Below are positions 1 through 9,615 of a stretch of 64,000 nucleotides of DNA, in pieces. Origin of the DNA: Agrypnia vestita (taxonomy: Eukaryota; Arthropoda; Insecta; Trichoptera; Phryganeidae); assembly GCA_016648135.1 (NCBI GenBank), contig JADDOH010024902.1, forward strand, positions 90,346 to 154,345, read 5' to 3'. Numbering within the stretch: the first letter of the stretch is position 1; the number at the start of each line of letters is the position of its first letter. Under the pieces are notes generated by a model. That model was not told where the DNA came from. It searched no databases and saw nothing but the letters and a program-made list of their open reading frames with translations. The translations under genes and the position numbers were made by a program.

Positions 1-1857
1 TCTATACCGTTCGAATCGATCCTTTGTTTCCCTTCTAATCCTTAACCCGAACTACGAACAGCTAGTCCTTTATATTAACTTCACCGCCTGTCTTTATTTG
101 CTGATTTGGCTTACTCAACGTTTTGGTTTTCCGCGCGGAGACGTAATACGTTTTGATTACGACCCGTATGTTTGAGACCCATGGGGTAGTCTAGCCGCTC
201 GTTCAGCTTCCATTTTCAGGCCATACCGAACTTTTAGCCATCTAGGGGATGCGTACCAATTGTACCTACCTACAGTTATTGGAATTTTCGAGTTGATTGT
301 CACGTCACTATACCACTCACCAATGATCCATGCACACGGTGAGTAAAAAGAAAAACGAGCGAGCCTTACAGCAGTCGCATATGATGTGTAACATTTGACA
401 TCTCACAATTAAACATATCAATTGAGCTGCGACAGAAATTAACATCAAAATTTTAGAAAGCTAATACCTATATATTTCGTCATAATCGTAGCACAACGAC
501 GCATGTGATTTTTCTCAAGTTTGCAGGAGAGCAGTTTGAAGTTTTATTTGCATAAAGACACTTTATGTCATAGCTCGATAACTACAAAAGATTTTCCTTT
601 GAAACTTGGGTTAGTTATTTAAAGTATACCTTCCAAACCTCAAATATAGTCAGCGCAGTACAACGACGTTTTTACACATGCTGCATTGTTCTATGATCGC
701 AAATCAGAACCGTCGTTATACCGATTTTGTATAACTGCGGTTAAATTAGTGAGGAAAATACACTATTTATATACCATTAGATGGCTTCTTTTTTTCACTT
801 TTTAACGATTCCAAAAAGTCAATATGGAACTTTTTGCACATCCTTCATGACGATTTATTAATTAGTAAATACAAGTAAAGAAAATGTATGTGCATTTATT
901 TATTATTGAATTTTTCCCACGTACTGAATTGCATTTTGCTTGCATACAAAAAAAAAATGAAACAGTAAAAACATAATTCGATCACCACAATATCACATTT
1001 ATGAAAATGATCACAATTATTTTATGAAAAATACATCAGCAAATAGAAAATACATAAACAATCGTAATTTGTACAATTGCATTTCGTTAATAACAGCGCC
1101 CGGAGCACACGCAATTTTCATAACACCATGAACAACTTATAAGAATTGCTATTGGTTAAATATTGTTTGGAAATCTACCATCTTAGCTTTTGATTGGTGC
1201 ATTCCGTTGCATTCTAAAGTTTCACTCTCTCCACGCTTGAAGTAGTGTAACGTCTAAAAAATTATTTATAAGATTATTTCGGTGTCAATTATTTGATGAG
1301 ATTTAAGAAGTTTTGTTATGTAATCTAAATATAATTATTTCGTCGTCAGTCGGTAAATTCGTAACTTGCTGGAATTACAAATTTAGATAATTAGAGTGTG
1401 ACACGCAGTCAGCGTGCGGCCCAGCACGGTCTTGACATTTTATATTAATTATTTTATTATATTTAGTAAAACTAAAGTCAATTTAAAAAACAAATGTTTT
1501 TTGATTCCCGAATTTCCAGCTTCAAAAACCTGTAATTATTATGTCCCGCGTTGTTCACGGGTTAGAGTGCTTCTTGTTCTCACTGCACGCCCCTACTATT
1601 TAGTAACTCGAGCAAAATCAATATACGGAATCTCCACACATTGTCCCATCAACGTGACGCAATTATGTATTACATTGAATGCTGTTTGTTCCAAATTTTG
1701 CTCAATTGCACGAGAGGACCCTGAGGAAAACACAGTCATACTTCTGCACATCTGGAAGTCTTAGCCACTCCCAGCCTGGACCAAAAGTAACAAACATTGT
1801 TACTCTTTCGGGACCAAAACAAAGGTTATTTTTTATTTTTTTATTTAACACTCTATA
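1..1857. other. Gene-free A+T-rich flank
   Basis: No coding region or repeat is recognised here. The 116-codon open frame at 1414-1764 has no recognisable motif. A word shared with about 27041 (CACTGCACGCCCC) hints that part of it is dispersed repeat. Confidence 0.5.
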
Positions 1858-1935
1858 GCAACGATATAATAAACTGTAGATACGTTACAAGCGTGAAATC
1901 GTGACAAGTCAAAAAGAAGGTACCTAATCGCCTTA

Positions 1936-2080
1936 GGGCCGGTTGTTTCAAGTTGGATTAAAGTAAGCGTTCTCTTAAAGCATAGATTTTTACGTTCTCC
2001 ACCAATCAGACGACCCGTTTTCGTAAAAATCTATGCTTTTATCAACCGCTTACTTTGATCGAATTTGAAACAACCGGGCC
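1936..2080. mobile_element. 145-bp hairpin MITE H1, TTA target (first of tandem pair)
   Basis: Ends are GGGCCGGTTGTTTCAAGTTG and its near inverse, and the element is palindromic over most of its length. It is flanked by TTA at 1933-1935 and TTA at 2081-2083. A 3-bp TTA/TAA duplication with long inverted repeats is typical of PIF/Harbinger-derived MITEs. No coding capacity. Confidence 0.85.
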
Positions 2081-2083
2081 TTA

Positions 2084-2228
2084 GGGCCGGTTGTTTCATG
2101 TTGGATTAAAGTAAGTGTTGTTTTAAAGCATAGATTTTTACGTTCTCCACCAATCAGACGATCCGTTTTCGTAAAAATCTGTGCTTTGATCGACCGCTTA
2201 CTTTGATCCAACTTGAAACAACCGGCCC
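2084..2228. mobile_element. 145-bp hairpin MITE H1, TTA target (second of tandem pair)
   Basis: Same length and ends as its left neighbour, sharing the TTA at 2081-2083 and followed by TTA at 2229-2231. The two copies differ at several positions, so this looks like a second insertion at the regenerated target rather than a fresh duplication, though a duplication cannot be excluded. Confidence 0.85.
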
Positions 2229-2862
2229 TTACTTGCACTCGTAATCGAACTGACCTTTGTGATTGGACGCGACGGCACCCCGAAAAAAGAGTCCGGGGGA
2301 AAAAGGAACACAGTATCGTTCACTATTGTAAGAATGAGTATGTTATTTTAGTCACTGTGACTTCAAATTACCTGATTTGTACGTGATTACTTGATTATGT
2401 GATTTGTTGTATCTTTCAATGCAGTATTTGCTACATATGAAAGTCGGCTAGTATGGGAATAACGTGTATATTTTATAACACTGCTCTACAGGGCATTTAT
2501 ATGCAATAAAGTTAGGGTATTACAATATTAAGCAATAACACAAACTACGGTAGGTACTATTTAGTAGCTAAGCAAAATTTTGTTCAGATCGGTCAGATTA
2601 AAGGGATTATATAGAGAACAGACGGGTTAACATTAAATTCATATTCATACCAGCTGTCAGTGAAATGTTGTTTTTTAAACGAAAGCCGTTTTTATTTAGA
2701 TGCAAAATTTAGTCCAGGCAGTAGGAAGATTAGATTATCCCAGGGTACCTTTGAAACATTTCATCATTGACGCTCTTCTCAGCTTCAACATTTTAGACTG
2801 TTTAAAAAAATCTAATTAGTATGTAAAGTAGCAGGCAATGGGTAATAGTTAATCGCAGACAC

Positions 2863-3325
2863 TAATATTGCTTGCCCAACGTAACTTGGCGTGCGGCGAC
2901 TTTGGAACTAAAGCCCGCCCCGCCCGCACCCGGCGGTAACCCCTCGCCCTGTAATTCAGTACAATTTTGTATTTGCTCGGGAGCTGTGACATCTTGATTA
3001 CCAATATACACTGAATTATTATGTCCAAAACATCCTAAACAGTCCGGGATGGTGCAAGAACAATTGCCAATGAAGTATTAAAGTTTTGCGAAGCTGAAAA
3101 AGCAAATAATGGACCGATATTACCGTTTGACAGATTGACAGATAGAGCGGCCGCCATTACTGTTTCGTTTCTTTAGTGTTGCCTGACCAAATTTCTGTTA
3201 AAGGCTCTGACACCGGTCACCGGACATTCTGTACATTATGTATTGTGTAATAAATTTACACCCTGACAACTTCTGTTACGCGACAGGGACGCCCTCCCTC
3301 GCACTCCAATTTATAGTGGTACGTC
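2863..3325 (+). mobile_element. Decayed DDE-transposon 5' fragment, copy 1
   Basis: This is about 460 bp, nearly repeated at 6853-7322. From the ATG at 3021 the frame reads MSKTS, then TAA, then TVRDGARTIANEVLKFC and further residues to about 3165. This resembles the N-terminal helix-turn-helix region of an insect DDE transposase. The same TAA is present in the other copy. The frame is lost after about 3165. Confidence 0.7.
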
Positions 3326-3700
3326 TACAGCCGCGTATCGTTATCGGCACTATCGGCCGCGCAGCGGACAGTAGGTAAGTATGGCCACCCGCAGGGCCCA
3401 ACAATTTTATCCTAAATCGTCTTAATGCTATTAGAGCGTCTGTCAGATAAGAATGCCAAAACTAACACATAAACAAATAATTTGTGTAAAATGCAGGTAT
3501 GTAAATGTGTTAGTAGAAATCGAATAATTGATTGGTTAAAGTCATTTCGTGACCATAGCATTTCGGACTAGCAATAAACCTTTTAGTACGTACCCAGCCC
3601 TCGGGGCGGGCGCACGTTTGTTTGTTAAAGAAAAATACGGTGACCATATCTGAAGCCACCCTGAAGTAGGTACCATGTCGGCTAATATGTTTACGTAAAA

Positions 3701-4060
3701 GTGTTTTCAGGGAATTCGCTCTCGATAAGCTGTTCATCGAAAGTCTACGTGATATATTACGGCTTTCGCCACAGACTTACCTACCCAGACTTTAATGTGA
3801 TAGAAAAAAAATGGTCAATCATTAATGGGCACGGATGGTCTGACATAAATGTCGGCATGACGATGAGTCCTGTCGAAAAATTGATCAAAGAAAAGGTGTC
3901 GTCAGGCATTAGCATTGAGTGGAGTAATATCTGCAGTCATATATGAAAAATAGAATGCCAATATTGGCATGCATTTGACGATTTCACCGATAAAAACGGT
4001 CTAATTTTCATTGTGTTTGATAACGAAAAAGATGGCACGTCTGATTGCGATGCGTAGTTA
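3701..4060 (+). pseudogene. Transposase C-terminal remnant (IS630/Tc1-like DDE superfamily)
   Basis: Reads YPDFNVIEKKWSIINGH at about 3780-3830, matching the family motif HPDLNPIE..W around the last catalytic acidic region. It continues to EWSNICSHI, a TGA at 3943, then KIECQYWHAF, where relatives have ..CRHVEKIEDEYW. It lies about 0.4 kb downstream of the N-terminal fragment at 2863-3325, in the same orientation, so both may come from one element with an internal deletion. The family is clear; the exact family member is not. Confidence 0.65.
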
Positions 4061-4309
4061 TAATTTTTTAGATTCATTTAAATATTTTTGTTTTATGTTG
4101 TCAATTTTTCCTAGTTAATACCTACACTTATTTTCCCATTTTCAATACATTTTTTTAGTATTTAGATTTTTATATTATTTAATAAAGTCTATAAATCGAA
4201 TTATTTTATTAAGTGTTCCGTTGCCCTGAATCTAAATTTTTGAACATGATTTAAAAAATATATGTAGGTACGCGGTAATGTTAGAAAGAAAATCAAATAT
4301 TTTGCATTT

Positions 4310-4840
4310 TCACTCCCTTTATATTAACTCGTCTGCTTGCTTGCTTGCCGGCTTGCCGTAAAAAAAAACTTTGGGTCGATTTTTGACCCTTTTCCCGTGA
4401 TCCAATCGAGCTGAAACTTGGCAAGTAGACTCGTGGCGACGATCAAGAAGATCTATCAAATTTTCGTTACAAAAAATTAATAATTATAGTATAATTTTGG
4501 ATTTTTAGAAATTTTATTGGTTTTTTCAAATTGGAATCATTAGAAAAGTTTGATTACGGCGGCCCGATAACGTCGCGGAATATTTTCTAAATTTGAATTA
4601 CTCAGTCGGTATACATAATAGGTAGGTACTTCTATTGACTGACAAATGTTTTTAGAATTTAATCTTCAAAGCATGAAGTGTCTTATCAAAGCTCAAAACA
4701 TCTGACATTTTAGAAATATATTAAATTACTGTAAGTTTAGTGTTATGTTATATTTTTTAATTCGTCTTTAATTGTTGTTATATTTTACAAAGAAAGGGAG
4801 TATAATAAAAACTTGGTTTTTATGGCTTACTTTTTTACAT
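4310..4840. repeat. Unclassified about 0.5-kb dispersed repeat R2, copy 1
   Basis: Begins ACTCCCTTTATATTAACTCG and has AAAGAAAGGGAGTATAAT near the other end, followed by the conserved AAAAACTTGGTTTTTATGG. Internal landmarks include GTGATCCAATCGAGCTGAAA and GGCGACGATCAAGAAGATCT. Other copies are at 42930-43445 and 21897-22240. Short inverted ends suggest a DNA element, but no target duplication was found. Confidence 0.75.
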
Positions 4841-5720
4841 ATTGGTCACCCAATGAGCTTTGGCATCTGTATCTGGTGGACACTCTACCTAATACAATAA
4901 ATACAAGTAAAAATAATTTATTGCGAGAGAATGCACTATGTTATTTGGACCTTGCAGGATATTAGAATCCATTTTAATATATCCATAAAGTCTGACAGAA
5001 GATCGCTAGATGTCAGTGCAGGGCTGCGCCGCCATGTCGCCGTGTCGTCTGCAATTTGTTGGGCCGTTGATAGAAATATGTTAAGCGTCGCCGCCACTAG
5101 CGCCGTACTCCATTTTCTCTAAATAATCTTTTAATCGCTGTACGTGGAACCGGTCGTTCACCCATTGCATTATACGAGCCGGAAAATGCTCCACGACCAC
5201 AAATTCAGGTAGGTTTTAATGGCCTCACTTGATTTACATAGCTGCGCGCCAAGAGCGACGGTTTACAGTCTTGAAGCAGTTTTCTTCTTCATCTTCCAGA
5301 GAATTCGACGTGCTAGTGTTCGCTGATATAGAACGTTCATATGATTTTTTTAAATAGATAAATACATGTGAATTTTTTTTACAACAATGATAACTAATAG
5401 ATATTAATAATCAAATTATTATATATGTTATACCTCACCAAAAAGAATCAAAGTTCTTGTGTGTGGTGAGGGATAATCACTTACAAAGGAAAAATTTATA
5501 TCAATAAAACAAAAATTTTGAATTACAAAAGAATTCCTGCGTTAATTTTTTTAAGTAGGTGTGTAATTGGTAGTAGGTATAATCTATGTTAATAGACAAT
5601 ACGAATTATAGGTACCTATATAAAATATGAAAATTATAAGTAGGTTTATATAAGTAGCAATATTTATCGCATAGATATTATTTAAGTGGGACTTTAACTT
5701 GTACTTGAATTTATTGTACC
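4841..5720. other. No gene recognised
   Basis: A+T-rich sequence with short open frames only. Nothing could be assigned. Confidence 0.4.
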
Positions 5721-5727
5721 TACTATA

Positions 5728-6060
5728 GATTGGAAATTACTAGAAGGGTTAGATGCCGACTAGATTCGCGAAACGTTTGGAAACCCGAAACTGCATATAA
5801 GCGGGACGACGCCGCTGTCGAATTGGACGTCGAGTTTATTTTGATAATTTCCATAGAAACGAATAGTAGCGAAAGCGGCGATTTATAAGCGGCTAGCGAA
5901 ATAAATTAAGAGAGTACCTACCGCGCGTTCGATAGTGAATGAGTGCGATTAGAGATGTGCGAATATTCTGTTAAGTGTTCCACAGGTGAATAGTGAAGAA
6001 TAGTGCTCCAATTATGTTCGTGTTCGGCGACTTTGTATAAATAAAGATAAATAAAACAAA
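5728..6060 (+). mobile_element. Possible solo-LTR-like sequence
   Basis: This is a G+C-richer block with CTGCATATAAGCGGGACGAC (TATA-like), then repeated GTGAA-type words and AATAAA near the end, similar in layout to the LTR-like block at 16156-17012. The opening ATTGGAAATTACTAGAAGG recurs at about 39884. Boundaries and target duplication were not found. Confidence 0.35.
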
Positions 6061-6204
6061 ATGAAACTTTATTCAATTTTTCGTGTTTGTGATAAACATT
6101 AAACTAAAATAAAACCTTCAATTTTGAAATCTCAAGAACCGATGTCATTAATATTTTAATTGACGATTTATTTATTAGCGTAGGTAGGTTACAACTAACT
6201 AACT

Positions 6205-6370
6205 TACCATCACGCCATTTCTCCCCGGAGGTAGGCTGAGAGGAAGCGTCTTACTCTTCTGTCCCGACGCATAACTGTCGCCGCATCTACATGCGTAGCA
6301 TGCTATCTACATTTTCTCATGCAAGCTCCTCGACTGCTAAGGCTTCTAATGACAATCTTCCAGTCATATT
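6205..6370 (-). mobile_element. LINE 3'-end remnant (non-LTR retrotransposon)
   Basis: The stretch around CATTTCTCCCCGGAGGTAGG is a diverged copy of the tail at 26527-26850, in the same minus-strand sense. No open frame remains. Confidence 0.5.
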
Positions 6371-6852
6371 AGATGATGATAATAATAATACAACTGGTAT
6401 ACTTGGTCATGCCCCGTCTTCAGCGGCCTCTATTTCGGATGCCATCAACACTCTATCGGCCGTATTCTGAAAATAGCAATATCTTGACAGTTGTTGTAAG
6501 TATAGCGTTGCAATGCCGTCAATTTTGACATTTTAGGTTTGACAGGTTTGAAATTAATGAATTCAATCAATCGGAAAGCTATTTATTATTCACAAATTGT
6601 GAATACCTTTTTGTTTGTTTATTTTTAGAGCTATTTTTTATTAATTTAAAACTTATAAACCATTTGGAGTAACTTCACGTCTATCGGTTTCGATACCACT
6701 GTATCTTCGTCAGGACGGACGCGTACTGAATCTTTTTTTGTAAGTACGCAATACGTATTGTGGCCACTGTACAGGGTTATTTGGAAAACATCAATAACCT
6801 CACAGGACTATATTCTTGCCTTGTTTATGATTCGAAAATGTTCAAGCTATCG

Positions 6853-7322
6853 TGACCTAATATTGCTTGCCCAACGTAACTTGGCGTGCAGCGAATTTGG
6901 AACTAAAACCCGCCCCGCCCGCACCCGGCGGTAACCCCTCGCCCTGTCATTTAGTTCAATTTTGTATTTGGTCGGGAGCTGTGACATCTTGATTGCCAAT
7001 ATAGACTGAATTATTATGTCCAAAACATCCTAAACAGTCCGGGATGGTGCAAGAACAATTGCCAATGAAGTATTAAAGTTTTGCGAAGCTGAAAAAGCGA
7101 ATAATGAACCGATATTACTGTCTGACAGTTTGACAGGTAGAACGGCCGCCATACTGCATGGTTTCTTTAGTGCTGCCCGACCAAATTTCTGTACGATTAA
7201 TACGACACCGGTCACCGGACATTCTGTACATTATGTATTGTGTAATAAATTTACACCCCGACAACTTCTCTTATGCGACAGGAACGCCCTCCCTCGCACG
7301 CCATATTATAGTGGTACGTCTA
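6853..7322 (+). mobile_element. Decayed DDE-transposon 5' fragment, copy 2
   Basis: Near-identical to 2863-3325. From the ATG at 7016 it reads MSKTS, TAA, TVRDGARTIANEVLKFC. It ends near the shared TATAGTGGTACGTCTA and is followed directly by a foldback element. The C-terminal transposase part seen after copy 1 is absent. Confidence 0.7.
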
Positions 7323-7696
7323 TATCAATAGTTTTGGAGATATGCGACATCCAAATTTGCATTTTTTTTTAAATATTCCTGACTTATCTTTTGTAAAACG
7401 TTGGACTGTCACTACAGTAACTTATATCGATCAAGAAAAATTCATTCATTTCAATACCTACAAGTTAAATAAAATGATAAAAAACCCTGCAGAAATTCCA
7501 ATTGAAAAACATTCAAATTCGAAGGTTTTTATTATTTTATTTGACTTGTATTAAAGGGAATGAATTTTTTATATTCGATATAAGTTATGTACTGTAATGA
7601 TAGTCCAACTTTATACAAATAATAAGACAGAAATATTGAAAAAAATGCAAACTTTGATGTTGCATATCTCCATAACTATTGATATTAGGTTATGGC
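7323..7696. mobile_element. Foldback element F1, copy 1 (left portion)
   Basis: Two arms of about 160 bp centred near 7495 are inverted copies: ATATGCGACATCCAAATTTG on the left and the inverse of AAACTTTGATGTTGCATATC on the right. The element continues after a 527-bp hAT-like insertion, with GCTGCTTGAACATTTTCGAC at 8229-8300. Another copy is at 23945-24430. Confidence 0.7.
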
Positions 7697-8223
7697 TAGG
7701 GAATGCAATTCCGAGTCGGGATTGCCCTTTTCGGGTTCCCTCGGGATTAGAATTTTCAATCCCGCGGGATCCCTACGATCAGGATCCTGAATACTTGTGT
7801 GTTTTTTTTTGTTTATAGAGCTAAATGGAAATTAACGACAATGCCTTGCATTTTTATATCAGCAATTTTAATAAAATGTTCATTATTAATCATCGCATTA
7901 AAGTTTTTGTAGGCGTTTTTCCAAGCATCAAATCAGTCAATGTAATAGAGTAAAAACTACTAACTAGTAGTAGTTTTTATTACTTGGTACTATGTTAGGT
8001 TGATAAAATACCTAAGCAAATATTATTCAAAGCTATTTTCATTATTTGAATATGATATGAACATAAGTTTTAAGTACATTCTTAAAGCTCTATAGGCATA
8101 CACGATTAAACATGCAAAACATAAAAATGCTGATCAATCCCGATAATCTCGTCCGAATTTTCGGTTCGGGATTGATCTCGTAAAACGCCTCAAGATCTCG
8201 CGGGATCGGGATTGCATTCCCTA
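7697..8223. mobile_element. Non-autonomous hAT-like element with 8-bp target duplication
   Basis: Terminal inverted repeats are TAGGGAATGCAATYCCG and CGGGATTGCATTCCCTA. The flanks are GTTATGGC (7689-7696) and GTCATGGC (8224-8231), matching at 7 of 8 positions. The length is 527 bp. The interior is rich in CGGGATY words and has no transposase. TIR sequence and 8-bp duplication fit the hAT superfamily. The related foldback at 24350 has an uninterrupted GTTACGGC at this point. Confidence 0.85.
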
Positions 8224-8555
8224 GTCATGGCTGCTTGAACATTTTCGACTTATAATCAAGGCAGGAGTATAGTCCTGCGAGGTTATTAATGTTTTCAAAA
8301 TAACCTTGTCCGAAACATCGCAAACAAAAACATTTAAGTTAAAGAGACATTCTTCTTAAAACCAATGAAAATGCTTTAAAATGTAACATCGTTTTTAGTC
8401 GTTTCCTCCTTTTAGTTTTGCAAAAAAAATATTGACTCTTATATCTTTATCTTATACATCTATCTATGTAAATATCTTTACATTTTACTGAAATCGCTAT
8501 CCTTTTTTCAACTTCAGGTATTGAATGTAAATAAAAAAACGACTACCTACATCAA

Positions 8556-8700
8556 GATAGAATGAGACTTGGCCATTGTCTAGTGACTGTCCATTTGTTC
8601 AGACTGAATATGGTGGACAGTCCGATGTGTGAGTGTGGTTCAGAAGAGGATCCTCGATCATATATTTTTTGCCTGCCCATCTCGGAGCTCTAATACCTAC
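8556..8700 (+). mobile_element. Non-LTR retrotransposon C-terminal remnant (Jockey-like)
   Basis: Translates as RLGHCLVTVHLFRLNMVDSP followed by MCECGSEED, the conserved RLGH...L.R....DSP.C.CG..E motif at the end of Jockey-type LINE ORF2. The frame then decays. Confidence 0.65.
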
Positions 8701-8849
8701 TTTTACAGTGAGCTGAAAAAGGCTAAAGTACTCACCAAATATGATAGCTATAATGTCAAAAATTGTGTACGTAAATGACATACATATGTACCTATATGAT
8801 TATTTATATCCGTTTTTAGTATGTTTATGTACATAGGTACATTTTCCAC

Positions 8850-8920
8850 CATTCAAACAACCATAGATTTTTACAAAAGATTACCATAATTAATTTTGAA
8901 ACAGCCCGCCCCAAGTGATC
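8850..8920. mobile_element. Diverged fragment of H1 hairpin MITE
   Basis: CAACCATAGATTTTTACAAAAG and TTTTGAAACAGCCCGCCCC match the inner and outer parts of the 145-bp MITE. Degraded and without a clear target duplication. Confidence 0.4.
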
Positions 8921-9457
8921 TAATTTCGATCCTCTTCTTAATTATTTATAATTTATTATTTTTAAAACATACTGTACGTGGTTTAACACCCTACACGCTC
9001 TGCATAGGAAAAGTGAATTTTATAAAAATAATGCATGATTAAAAGTTCAGCAGTTATAAATTATTTACGCGACGCCATTTAAGAAATTTAGACAAATTAT
9101 TATTTACAATGCAAAATAATTATATAATATAGGTAAAAAAAAAACGTGTAGGTTTTTTTGAGCAGAAATATAAATAGTAGGTAGGTAAGTAGGTACCTAA
9201 TAACATATAATATTCTGTATGAAAATTGATGCGCAGTTAATAAATTTGTCAAAAAACATCAAGTTATATTCCATAAAGTTTATGGATAAAAAAATATCAT
9301 CAAGAAAATATTATTTGAAGTATAATTTGTTTCTCGGTTCAGGAAATTTTGAGATTTAATTTAATTAATATGAGACATCTGTGGACGAATAGGAAAATAA
9401 TTTAGTTGTACCTAAATATCAGAATCTGCACTTGAGTAACAAGAATTTGTAGATACG

Positions 9458-9508
9458 TAAGAATTCTGTTTTACCGATACTGAAGAATTCTGTTTTACCG
9501 ATACGATT
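9458..9508 (+). repeat. Direct repeat upstream of Ess-2
   Basis: GAATTCTGTTTTACCGATAC occurs twice, 25 bp apart, followed by a third partial TTTTACCGACT. It lies about 110-160 bp upstream of the chosen ATG. It may be a promoter feature or simple slippage. Confidence 0.7.
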
Positions 9509-9615
9509 TTACCGACTGAGTGTATATTACAGTTTCTGTTTTGACTTTGACATTTACAATATTGACGTTGTTGAAATCTGTACGTATTATCTTGTTTTCA
9601 TTAATGATTAAGAAC

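Larger units (their letters stand above)
1858..2470. repeat. Dispersed repeat R1, copy 1, split by two MITEs
   Basis: The sequence 1858-1935 plus 2229-2470 is closely similar to 29143-29470. Shared words include ACAAGCGTGAAATC, GAACACAGTATCG and GCTAGTATGGGAATAACGTG. The 1936-2228 segment is absent from the second copy, so that copy shows the pre-insertion state. Class unknown. Confidence 0.8.

Noticed and set aside
1414..1764. 116-codon open frame
   Set aside because: No recognisable domain or splice partner, and a word in it recurs near 27041, suggesting repeat sequence.
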